Under the pieces are notes generated by a model. That model searched no databases. It was given only the letters and a program-made list of their open reading frames with translations, and was not told where the DNA came from. A DNA stretch of 64,000 nucleotides. Source: Orrella daihaiensis. GTDB lineage: Bacteria > Pseudomonadota > Gammaproteobacteria > Burkholderiales > Burkholderiaceae_B. The position numbers and the translations under genes were made by a program. The stretch lies in the NCBI RefSeq assembly GCF_022811525.1, contig NZ_CP063982.1:2418001-2482000 (forward strand), written 5' to 3'. Within the stretch, counting starts at the first letter, position 1; each line of letters starts with the position of its first letter. Shown here in pieces: positions 53,729 to 62,124 of this stretch.

Positions 53729-55207
53729 ATGAGTGAAGAAGCCAAGAAAGAAGAATCAGGTGGCGCAGCAGCCAGTGGATCGCTGCTTGACGAACTCTTG
53801 ATGACCAGCAAGGTGCGCCCGGGTGGTGAGTCTTATGACATTACCAAGCAGGGTATTCAGACGTTCATTTCGTCATTGCTTGAGCCAGGACGCATCACTG
53901 ACCGAGTGACCGCAGGCTTAGCCGATGAAATGATTGCCGAGCTGGATAAAAAGCTTTGCCGTCAGGTGGACGAAATTCTGCACAACCCGGATTTCCAGCG
54001 TTTGGAGTCGTCCTGGCGTTCGCTGAAGTTTTTGGTTGACCGCACCAATTTCCGTGAGAACATCAAGATCGAGGTCATGAACGCCAGTAAGGAAGACTTG
54101 CTAAGCGACTTCGAAGACTCCCCGGAAATCACCAAGTCTGGCCTCTATCGTAATTGCTACACCGCTGAGTACGGGCAGTTCGGCGGCCAACCTTACGGCG
54201 CCATCGTGGCCAACTACGAGTTTGGTCCAGGCGCATCCGACATCAAACTGCTACAAAACTGCGCTGCTGTTTCCGCCATGTCGCATGCACCATTTATCGC
54301 TGCTGCAGGTGCTGAATTCTTTGGGTTAGATGACTTTACGAAGTTGCCTGATCTTAAAGATCTGTCATCAATTTTTGAGAGTCCGCAGTACACGAAGTGG
54401 CAGGGTTTCCGCGAAAGCGACGATTCTCGTAATGTTGGCTTGGTTGTACCGCACTTCCTGTTGCGCACTCCTTATGGTCAGAACACCACGCCTTCGAAGA
54501 AGTTCAACTACGAAGAGAACGTCGCTGACGGTCACAACAAATTCCTATGGGGTAACGCAGCCTTTGCATTTGCCTCGCGCCTGACGCAAAGCTTTGCTGA
54601 CTACCGCTGGTGCGCCAACATTATTGGCCCGCAGGGCGGCGGCACGGTGGGTGACCTACCGATCTATAACTATGAAGCCATGGGCGAGATCCAGACCAAG
54701 ATCCCGACCGAAATGCTGATTTCCGAGCGCCGCGAGTTCGAATTGGCCGAGCAAGGTTTTATTTCACTGGCCATGCGTAAGAACAGTGACAACGCTGCGT
54801 TCTTCTCGGCCAATTCCTGCCAAAAGCCCAAGTTCTTTGGCAACACCAAAGAAGGCAAGGAGGCTGAGACCAACTTCAAGCTTGGTACACAGCTGCCCTA
54901 CATTTTCGTGGTCAGTCGCTTGGCGCACTACATTAAAGTGCTACAGCGCGAGAACATCGGTACCTGGAAGGAGCGCGCTGATCTAGAGGGCGAACTCAAT
55001 AACTGGATCCGTCAGTACGTGGCAGACATGGATGCTCCGGGGCCCGAGGTTCGTAGCCGCCGCCCGTTGCGCAGCGCCCAGATCGAAGTACACGATGTCG
55101 AAGGCGATCCGGGCTGGTACCGCGTTTCCATGCGTGTGCGTCCACACTTCAAGTACATGGGTGCGTCATTCACGCTCTCACTCGTGGGCAAGCTCGACAA
55201 AAGTTAA
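53729..55207 (+). CDS. tssC: T6SS contractile sheath protein TssC
   Basis: The 492-residue large sheath subunit shows LESSWRSLKFLVDRTNFRENIKIEVMNASKEDL, the YGAIVANYEF and FIAAAGAEFFGL segments, and a C-terminal GDPGWYRVSMRVRPHFKYMGASFTLSLVGKL. Length and order after tssB are as expected for the sheath pair. Confidence 0.97.
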   Translation: MSEEAKKEESGGAAASGSLLDELLMTSKVRPGGESYDITKQGIQTFISSLLEPGRITDRVTAGLADEMIAELDKKLCRQVDEILHNPDFQRLESSWRSLKFLVDRTNFRENIKIEVMNASKEDLLSDFEDSPEITKSGLYRNCYTAEYGQFGGQPYGAIVANYEFGPGASDIKLLQNCAAVSAMSHAPFIAAAGAEFFGLDDFTKLPDLKDLSSIFESPQYTKWQGFRESDDSRNVGLVVPHFLLRTPYGQNTTPSKKFNYEENVADGHNKFLWGNAAFAFASRLTQSFADYRWCANIIGPQGGGTVGDLPIYNYEAMGEIQTKIPTEMLISERREFELAEQGFISLAMRKNSDNAAFFSANSCQKPKFFGNTKEGKEAETNFKLGTQLPYIFVVSRLAHYIKVLQRENIGTWKERADLEGELNNWIRQYVADMDAPGPEVRSRRPLRSAQIEVHDVEGDPGWYRVSMRVRPHFKYMGASFTLSLVGKLDKS

Positions 55208-55263
55208 TCACTAGCGGCTAATTGACAACCAAAAAACCGAATACCTCTTCAGGAGCAATACAA

Positions 55264-55752
55264 ATGCCAATGCCAGGATATCTCTCAGTGACCGGTCAGA
55301 CCCAGGGCAATATCGAGGGTGGCTGCACCATCGATGGCCACCAGGGCAAGATTCTTGTCCAAGCCGTTGATCACACCATTGAGATCCCTAAGTCGATCCA
55401 GACCGGCCTGCCCACAGGAAAGCGAATCCATGGCCCAATGTCCATTACCAAGGTAATTGACAAGGCCTCGCCCAAACTCTTTCAGGCGCTGACATCGGGC
55501 GAGCAGTTAACCAACGCAAAGCTTGAGTACTACCGCATCTCGCCACAAGGCAAAGAAGAGTTGTATTACACCGTGGAAATCAAGAACGCGATCATTACAT
55601 CGATGCGTAAATTCGTACCGAACTGCCTTGACCCAGACAACAAGCCCATCGAGCACATGGAAGAAGTGGCGTTTACGTATGAAACCATCATCGAGACCTT
55701 CACGCCTGATGGCATCGAAGCCCAGGACTCTTGGAACGCACCCAAGTCATAA
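55264..55752 (+). CDS. hcp: T6SS tube protein Hcp (TssD)
   Basis: The protein is about 162 residues from the ATG at 55264 (MPMPGYLSVTGQ), which has AGGAG eight bases upstream; the longer frame from the TTG at 55222 is not supported. The Hcp fold is visible in IDGHQGKILVQAVDHTIEIP and ISPQGKEELYYTVEIKNAII, with a C-terminal EEVAFTYETIIETF. It forms the hexameric rings of the inner tube. Confidence 0.97.
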   Translation: MPMPGYLSVTGQTQGNIEGGCTIDGHQGKILVQAVDHTIEIPKSIQTGLPTGKRIHGPMSITKVIDKASPKLFQALTSGEQLTNAKLEYYRISPQGKEELYYTVEIKNAIITSMRKFVPNCLDPDNKPIEHMEEVAFTYETIIETFTPDGIEAQDSWNAPKS

Positions 55753-55784
55753 GCTGAAACTGATCTAAAGGATGCGAGGGCGCA

Positions 55785-56228
55785 ATGCCTAGCCTGCGTC
55801 TCTCGGAGCGACTGACCTATGCCGTCAACCCACGCTTAACCGCCGGGATGACGGCAGACAGCCTAGGTAAAAAGTCCATTGTTGACCATCTCACCCGACT
55901 GCTGAACACGCGCCAGGGTTCTGTGCCGATAGATCCGAACTACGGCATGTCGGACTTGAGCAACATCGCAGGTTCGTTTGCAATGGGCACCACGGAGTCC
56001 ATCTGTGAGGAAGTCGCCATTCAGATTAGTCGCTATGAGTCCCGGGTCACCAATCCCCGAATCACGGTAAACAACAGCACGGACGAAAGAAACGTGATCG
56101 CACTCAGATTCGATGTCAGTGCCCGACTAGCAGATGCGCAGCGCAAGCCGACCGATGAAATGCTGTCGCTCCTGATGCGAATCGATGCTAGCGGCCGAGT
56201 GCACTTAACGCCGCGGCAAGATTTCTAA
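55785..56228 (+). CDS. tssE: T6SS baseplate protein TssE (gp25-like)
   Basis: The 147-residue protein is of the GPW/gp25 family. It contains HLTRLLNTRQGSVPIDPNYGMSDLS and EEVAIQISRYESRVTNPRI. It follows hcp and precedes clpV in the usual baseplate-sheath order. About 100 bases separate its stop from clpV. Confidence 0.95.
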   Translation: MPSLRLSERLTYAVNPRLTAGMTADSLGKKSIVDHLTRLLNTRQGSVPIDPNYGMSDLSNIAGSFAMGTTESICEEVAIQISRYESRVTNPRITVNNSTDERNVIALRFDVSARLADAQRKPTDEMLSLLMRIDASGRVHLTPRQDF

Positions 56229-56337
56229 ATGCCGAACGTAAAAAAGCGGTAATAACACACGTAGACAAAAACACAGAAAGCAAAGCAGGCGAATACTCAC
56301 AGGATATGTCCTGAGCCATTTTAAAAAGGTGAACTCC

Positions 56338-58962
56338 ATGCAAGTCGTCGAATTCAAAGGCCTCGTTGACCGACTGAACCCTGCGTGTCGCGACGCCCTG
56401 GAAAACGCTGCAGGCACGTGCCTCTCGCGTATGCACTACGAGATCACGGTCGAACACATGCTGGCCAAGTTACTTGAAGACCCCAGAGGTGATCTTCAGC
56501 TGGTTCTAAAGCAACTCGACATGGATCCGGGCAGACTGGCAAGGGCACTAGAGCAAACCCTTGAGGGCTTCAAGACCGGTAACAGCGGCCGGCCACAGTT
56601 CTCCGGGCTTCTACCTGAACTGTTTGCTGATGCGTGGTTGATTGCCTCAGTTGAGTTGTTCGAGCAGTCAATCCGGTCGGGTGCGCTGTTAGCGGCGTTT
56701 GTCGCGCGTGCCTCGTTTTACTCAGGCGGTGTTTACACCAATCTACTGAAGGACCTCGATAAAAACCGCGTGATGGATGCGCTCGCCGTGATTGCGAGTT
56801 CATCAACCGAAGCTGCGGCAACTTCGGCAGGTGGTGTGGGCGGTGCCGCTGCAGGACCCGCTAGCGGTTCGGCCATCGCACGGTTTTGTGAGGACTTCAC
56901 CGCCAAGGCCAAAGCCGGCAAGATCGACCCGGTGTTTGGCCGTGACGCCGAGATCCGGCAGATGGTGGACATTCTGGCCAGACGCCGAAAAAACAACCCC
57001 ATCTGTGTCGGTGACCCCGGCGTGGGCAAGACCGCTGTGGTTGAAGGTTTAGCCCTGCGTGTGGTCGAAGATGATGTACCTGAAGTCCTAAAGGGTGTGA
57101 CTATTCTTGGCTTGGATATGGGAGCGCTGGAAGCTGGAGCCGGGGTTAAAGGTGAGTTTGAAAATCGCCTGCGCGGTGTGATCACGGAAATCAAGGCCTC
57201 GCCCACCCCAATCCTGCTTTTTATCGACGAAGCACACACGCTGATTGGCGCAGGTGGCTCAGCTGGCACCAATGATGCGGCTAACCTGTTGAAACCTGCG
57301 CTCGCACGTGGTGAGTTGCGCACAATTGCCGCAACGACCTGGAGCGAATACAAAAAGTATTTCGAAAAAGATCCTGCACTAGCGCGTCGCTTTGAACTCG
57401 TGAAGCTCGATGAGCCGAGCGTGAGCATGGCAGTTCAGATTCTGCGCGGCCTGAAAGACAAATATGAGGAAGTACACCGCGTCATCATTCGTGACGATGC
57501 CCTGCATGCGGCAGCTGAGCTCTCTGACCGTTACATAACCGGTCGCCAGTTACCAGACAAGGCAATCGATCTGCTTGACACGGCGTGCGCGCGGATCAAG
57601 GTCAATTTGTCATCAAAACCTGACTTCATCGAAGATCGCGAGCGTCGCCAGCAGATGCTCGACCGTGAAAAGCGCGGGCTTTTACGCGACAAAGACAATC
57701 GCATAGCTGTCGATGAAAAACGCCTGATTGAGATCGATACCGAAATCGCCAGCGTTGAAGAGGAACTCGAAAAGCTGCGCGCCGAGTTTGAAACTCAACT
57801 GCAAGCAGCCAATCACGTGCTCGATCAGCGTCTGGCGTTGGCTGCTGCACGTGCGCAAGCGAACATGGAGCTGGCTACTGAAACAGAGAAAGTCCTCGAA
57901 ACAGCTGAAAAAGAGCTAGAAGTCCTGCAAGCCAACCAGAAAATGGTCTTTATCGATGTCTCACCAGACACCATCGCTAAAGTGGTTTCAGACCGCACTG
58001 GAGTACCGCTAGGCAAGATGATGCGCGATCAGGCAGCATCGGCACTAGTCATGGAAGATACGCTGAAGGAACGCATCAAGGGCCAAGACGATGCGATGCA
58101 AATGATCGCTGAAGTCATGAAGTCAGCTCGATCGGGGCTGCGTGACCCGGATCAACCCATGGGTATCTTCCTGCTTGTTGGCCCATCAGGCACAGGCAAA
58201 ACCGAGACTGCTCTAACTGTCGCTGACGTGATGTTTGGCGGTGAACAATCCCTGGTATCGATCAACATGAGCGAGTTCCAGGAAAAACACACCGTTAGCC
58301 GTCTGGTGGGCTCGCCCCCCGGCTATGTTGGGTACGGTGAGGGTGGCGTCTTGACCGAAGCCGTGCGCCAGCGTCCCTACTCCGTCGTGTTGCTTGACGA
58401 AGTCGAGAAAGCCCACTTGGATGTGGTGAATCTGTTCTATCAGGTATTTGACAAGGGCGTTTTGTCTGACGGCGAAGGACGCGAGATCAACTTCAGAAAC
58501 ACCGTGATGTTCCTGACCTCCAACCTTGGCCTTGATGTCATCACCGAACTTTGCCAAGGCGAAGAAATGCCGAGCGCGGAGACCATTACTGCAGCGATTC
58601 GCCCGATCCTCTCGAACCACTTCAAGCCCGCATTGCTTGCGCGCATGACGATTATTCCGTTCCTGACGTTGCCTCAAGCGGTGCTACGCCAGATCGTGGA
58701 CCTGAAACTGAAGAAAGTCGCCCAGCGTATGCTGCGCAACAACAAGATTGTGTTTGAGGTCACGCCGGCGGCCGCTGATGCAATCACGGCTCGCTGTACC
58801 GAAGTGGAAACTGGTGCACGCAATATCGACTTTATTTTGAAGGGAACGATTTTGCCGTTGCTATCGAATAGCTTGCTAGCCAGCGTGTCGGGGACCGATA
58901 CGCCCGAACATGCCAAGCTCGATGTGGGTGAAGACGGTCAGTTCCAAGTGCAGTTCAGCTAA
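56338..58962 (+). CDS. tssH: T6SS AAA+ ATPase ClpV (TssH)
   Basis: The protein is about 874 residues from the ATG at 56338 (MQVVEFKGLVDRLNP), preceded by AAAAGG. It disassembles contracted sheaths. It has an N-terminal Clp_N domain, AAA module 1 with GDPGVGKTA and IDEAHTLIGAG, a coiled-coil middle domain (about 430-560), and AAA module 2 with GPSGTGKTE and LLDEVEKAH. A ClpB D2-small domain ends the protein. The order and length fit TssH. Confidence 0.97.
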   Translation: MQVVEFKGLVDRLNPACRDALENAAGTCLSRMHYEITVEHMLAKLLEDPRGDLQLVLKQLDMDPGRLARALEQTLEGFKTGNSGRPQFSGLLPELFADAWLIASVELFEQSIRSGALLAAFVARASFYSGGVYTNLLKDLDKNRVMDALAVIASSSTEAAATSAGGVGGAAAGPASGSAIARFCEDFTAKAKAGKIDPVFGRDAEIRQMVDILARRRKNNPICVGDPGVGKTAVVEGLALRVVEDDVPEVLKGVTILGLDMGALEAGAGVKGEFENRLRGVITEIKASPTPILLFIDEAHTLIGAGGSAGTNDAANLLKPALARGELRTIAATTWSEYKKYFEKDPALARRFELVKLDEPSVSMAVQILRGLKDKYEEVHRVIIRDDALHAAAELSDRYITGRQLPDKAIDLLDTACARIKVNLSSKPDFIEDRERRQQMLDREKRGLLRDKDNRIAVDEKRLIEIDTEIASVEEELEKLRAEFETQLQAANHVLDQRLALAAARAQANMELATETEKVLETAEKELEVLQANQKMVFIDVSPDTIAKVVSDRTGVPLGKMMRDQAASALVMEDTLKERIKGQDDAMQMIAEVMKSARSGLRDPDQPMGIFLLVGPSGTGKTETALTVADVMFGGEQSLVSINMSEFQEKHTVSRLVGSPPGYVGYGEGGVLTEAVRQRPYSVVLLDEVEKAHLDVVNLFYQVFDKGVLSDGEGREINFRNTVMFLTSNLGLDVITELCQGEEMPSAETITAAIRPILSNHFKPALLARMTIIPFLTLPQAVLRQIVDLKLKKVAQRMLRNNKIVFEVTPAAADAITARCTEVETGARNIDFILKGTILPLLSNSLLASVSGTDTPEHAKLDVGEDGQFQVQFS

Positions 58963-58974
58963 GGAAGCAATAAC

Positions 58975-59766
58975 ATGGCAGAACGTTGCGCGTGGTTAAT
59001 TGGGGTCGGTGATGCGGATGCGGCAGCCCAACTGGCTGCCTCGCAGTTGCGTGGCTACGGGGTGAATTTAAAGGGCCAAAAGTGGCCTGTTGGAGAAAAG
59101 CAGGCCTGGCTTGCCAGCGCCCAGGAAGCCGCTGGTGCTGGCGCCAGGCTGATACTGATTGTGGCGACCCCTGAGGACTACCAGAAACCAGAACTGCGGC
59201 GCGAACTTGCCCTGTTCCGTCTGTTTTTACAAACACTGATGAAATCACCCGTTGATGGTTTGGTCATCCTGACAGATCCCTCCAAAGCGGCGGAGATTCA
59301 AACTGATTTGCCTGGTACCCCCCTTCTAGGCGACTTTGAAATTGTTCAAGGCGCCGGCTGGCAGGCCAAGGCCGTGGCACGCCTGCATGCACCTCGCAAA
59401 CCCAAATGGCCGGTACGGTTTGGCCTGTATGCGCAGGAAAAGCTCGGTGTCTGGCTCGAAGTCAAGCCCCAGCCCCTAGAGACGACGACCGGGTGCCTGG
59501 TGGGTGTTGGCGGCAACGAGTCAAATATCAGTTTTCATGCGGTTGGCGAGGCTGGCAGGCTGCCAGAAAAATCAATCAACGAGTACGAGATGAAGGGCAT
59601 CGAGTTCGAGAGCGCTGGCCAGAAGTTCAAAGCCTGGGCCCTGCAAAACACCTTCACACCTGAAGATGCCTATTACGTTCGCCTCGAAGGTGAACCAGAC
59701 GTTCTAGCAATCGGCACCTTGCCAGATGGTGAGGTCTCTGATGTTGACCTGTTTTGTTTGCGATAG
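58975..59766 (+). CDS. T6SS-linked hypothetical protein between clpV and tssA
   Basis: I do not recognise a family for this 263-residue protein. The first 110 residues look like an alpha/beta (flavodoxin- or TIR-like) fold with LIGVGDADAAAQLAASQLRGYG, ARLILIVATPEDYQKPELRREL and DGLVILTDPSKAA. The second half is beta-rich. It has no signal peptide or membrane segment. Tight spacing to clpV (12 bases) and to tssA (14 bases) shows it belongs to the core operon, so it is likely cytoplasmic and T6SS-specific. Confidence 0.75.
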   Translation: MAERCAWLIGVGDADAAAQLAASQLRGYGVNLKGQKWPVGEKQAWLASAQEAAGAGARLILIVATPEDYQKPELRRELALFRLFLQTLMKSPVDGLVILTDPSKAAEIQTDLPGTPLLGDFEIVQGAGWQAKAVARLHAPRKPKWPVRFGLYAQEKLGVWLEVKPQPLETTTGCLVGVGGNESNISFHAVGEAGRLPEKSINEYEMKGIEFESAGQKFKAWALQNTFTPEDAYYVRLEGEPDVLAIGTLPDGEVSDVDLFCLR

Positions 59767-59780
59767 GTGATCTAGTAGCC

Positions 59781-61421
59781 ATGGCATTAGAACTAGATCC
59801 GCTGCTGCAACCTCTACCTGAGGGAAGTGACGCAGAAGAACCACGGGAATCCGAACGCTTTACTGAGCTTGAGCGTGAGATCGACAAGCTCAGTAGCCTA
59901 ACTGCTGACAGCTTGCCAAACTGGGTTCGTGTCGAGCAGCTCGCCTGCGAGTTTCTAACCCTACAGTCCAAGGACTATCTGGTGGCGTCCTGGCTGTCAG
60001 AAGCCTGGACACAGCGCCATGCCATCTTGGGCGTGAGCGCCGGGCTCGGGCTTTTTGCTGGCCTTTCTGAAAAGTTCTGGGACACCAGCATCCCGCCGGT
60101 TGGGCGTCTACGTGGCCGACGCAATGCTATGTTGTGGTGGATCGATCGGGTAACCGACTGGCTGGAAAAGCAGACCGATGTGGCAATCGGTGCTGATCTC
60201 GCTGAGAAAATGATCTCAAGTGCCAAAAGGCTTGATGCGCTCATGGCAGAAAAAGACCCCGAAGCACCTTCATTGGCCAACCTTTTGTCGCATCTGCAGC
60301 GTATCCCAGTCGAGCAACCCGCAGTTACATCAATTGCTGCACCGCCGGTTTCACCAGCAACTGAACCGGCAGAGCCCGCCACGCCAGACTCGGGGCAACA
60401 GAGCACGGCAGCCACTGTTGACACCACCCCTGCCACCACCTCGCCCGCCACGGTATCTGCTACAGCCATCAAAGCCCCGAGTTTTTCCGGCTCAGTCGAG
60501 ATCAACAGTTTCGATGACGTTGTACGGTTACTTAAACCAGCACAGGACTATATCGCTCAAATTGGGCCTGCCCTGTTGGCGTTTGACCATGCCCATCCGC
60601 TGGCGATTTACTTGTCGCGCTTTGCAGCACGAGCCGCGATATTTGAGATCCCGCCTGCAACCAATGGACAAACTGCGATTGCCCCACCACCGGTAGCGAT
60701 CGTAGATGCCTTTGAGAAAGTCTCTGGCTCTAAAAATGCACAAAACCTGATCGAGTTCTGTGAGTCTCGCGTACGAGCATTCCCTTTCTGGCTCGATATG
60801 GACTATCACTCGGCACGCGGCTTTGCGATGATGGGTTCGGCTGGTGCCAAGATGCGCGAAGGAATCATCGACATGCTACTGGCATTTGTTAGTCGTATTC
60901 CTACCATTGAACAGTTCACATTCTCTAATGGCATGCCATTTGCAAGCCTTGAAACTATCAATTGGATCAAACAATGTCGCGATGAACGTGCTGGCAAAGG
61001 ACATCAAGATACCTTCGACGAAGTACGCTCTAACGCCCAAGCTCAATTGGCTGAAGGGAAACTAGGCGATGCTCAAGAAATTCTGCAAGGCTATATCGCC
61101 AACAACCGTAGCCAACGTGAGCAATTTCGGGCACGGATCGAATTAGTACAAATGTTGCTTTCCCAAGATCCACAGGCTGACCTGCTGGCACTCGTAGAGC
61201 CGCTGATTGATGATTGCAAACGGCTAACGCTTGAGCAATGGGAGCCCGAACTTGCAAGCCAAGCCTGGTCGCTCAAGGTTCGCGCTGCACGCCAGGTGGT
61301 AGAGAGCAGCAACACCGAAATAGATGCCAATCGCAGGACGTTTGCCCGCACACAAATGGAAGAAGCACTTAAGCATCTGTCAGTCACGGACTTTGCAACA
61401 GCCGCCAGACTGGCGTCGTAA
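59781..61421 (+). CDS. tssA: T6SS protein TssA (ImpA family)
   Basis: The protein is about 546 residues from the ATG at 59781 (MALELDPLLQPLPEG). An N-terminal ImpA_N domain (about 5-160) has DYLVASWLSEAWTQRHAILGVSAGLGLFAGLSEKFWDTSIPPV. An Ala/Pro/Thr linker (about 185-240) precedes a C-terminal helical VasJ-like domain (about 420-546) with VQMLLSQDPQADLLALVEPLI and LTLEQWEPELASQ. TssA primes and caps sheath polymerisation. The response regulator gene follows after 22 bases. Confidence 0.93.
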   Translation: MALELDPLLQPLPEGSDAEEPRESERFTELEREIDKLSSLTADSLPNWVRVEQLACEFLTLQSKDYLVASWLSEAWTQRHAILGVSAGLGLFAGLSEKFWDTSIPPVGRLRGRRNAMLWWIDRVTDWLEKQTDVAIGADLAEKMISSAKRLDALMAEKDPEAPSLANLLSHLQRIPVEQPAVTSIAAPPVSPATEPAEPATPDSGQQSTAATVDTTPATTSPATVSATAIKAPSFSGSVEINSFDDVVRLLKPAQDYIAQIGPALLAFDHAHPLAIYLSRFAARAAIFEIPPATNGQTAIAPPPVAIVDAFEKVSGSKNAQNLIEFCESRVRAFPFWLDMDYHSARGFAMMGSAGAKMREGIIDMLLAFVSRIPTIEQFTFSNGMPFASLETINWIKQCRDERAGKGHQDTFDEVRSNAQAQLAEGKLGDAQEILQGYIANNRSQREQFRARIELVQMLLSQDPQADLLALVEPLIDDCKRLTLEQWEPELASQAWSLKVRAARQVVESSNTEIDANRRTFARTQMEEALKHLSVTDFATAARLAS

Positions 61422-61443
61422 ACACAACAGAGGATTTCTGGCC

Positions 61444-62124
61444 ATGCCTTTGCGAGTGCTAATCGTGGAAGACGAGACTGATTTTCGGGAAGGGCTGTGT
61501 GATTTGCTAAACCTTGAAGGATTTCAGGCACACGGTGTTGGATCGTTCGGAAGTTATAAGGCATGGCGTGCGTCGAACTCTTGTGACCTTCTGATTCTGG
61601 ATCGCAATCTACCCGATGGTGATGGGCTTGAAATCCTAAAGATTCACCGTCGTACAGAAAACACGCCCGCCATCATGCTCACCGGAGCAGGGCAAATCGA
61701 AGACCGCATTCAAGGCATGAATGCTGATGCAGACTACTACCTAGTCAAGCCCGTCATCACCGATGAACTGATTGCCATCTTGCGGCGCTTTGAGCGCAAG
61801 CTTGGTGAAGCGGGCCAAGCCGATGCCTGGGTGCTTGACCCCGTACGCTGGCATGTCACCACGCCTGGCGGCATCAAGATATCGCTCACCAAAAGCGAAG
61901 TGGCCATCATGGCCTGCTTTATTGAAAAAGCCGGTATGACAGTCAGCCGTGATGATGTCATCGAAGCGCTCGGTGGCGATCCGATGACCTATGACCCTCG
62001 TCGCCTTGAGATCGCCATTCGTCGGTTGCGCAAAAAGATGGAAGAAAACACTGCTGAAGCATTCCCGCTCACCACCGTTTACGGTGAGGGCTATTCTTTC
62101 AACAGCCCGATCTCAAGTTTATGA
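61444..62124 (+). CDS. OmpR-type response regulator at the end of the T6SS tssB-A unit
   Basis: The protein is about 226 residues from the ATG at 61444 (MPLRVLIVEDETDF); the frame runs back into tssA but that start is not supported. The receiver has Asp53 (LLILDRNLPD), acidic EDE and Lys in YYLVKPV, and the C-terminal winged helix ends in RRLEIAIRRLRKK. It converges, overlapping by 6 bases, with the sensor kinase on the other strand. It is the counterpart of the regulator at 32,088-32,819. Confidence 0.92.
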   Translation: MPLRVLIVEDETDFREGLCDLLNLEGFQAHGVGSFGSYKAWRASNSCDLLILDRNLPDGDGLEILKIHRRTENTPAIMLTGAGQIEDRIQGMNADADYYLVKPVITDELIAILRRFERKLGEAGQADAWVLDPVRWHVTTPGGIKISLTKSEVAIMACFIEKAGMTVSRDDVIEALGGDPMTYDPRRLEIAIRRLRKKMEENTAEAFPLTTVYGEGYSFNSPISSL

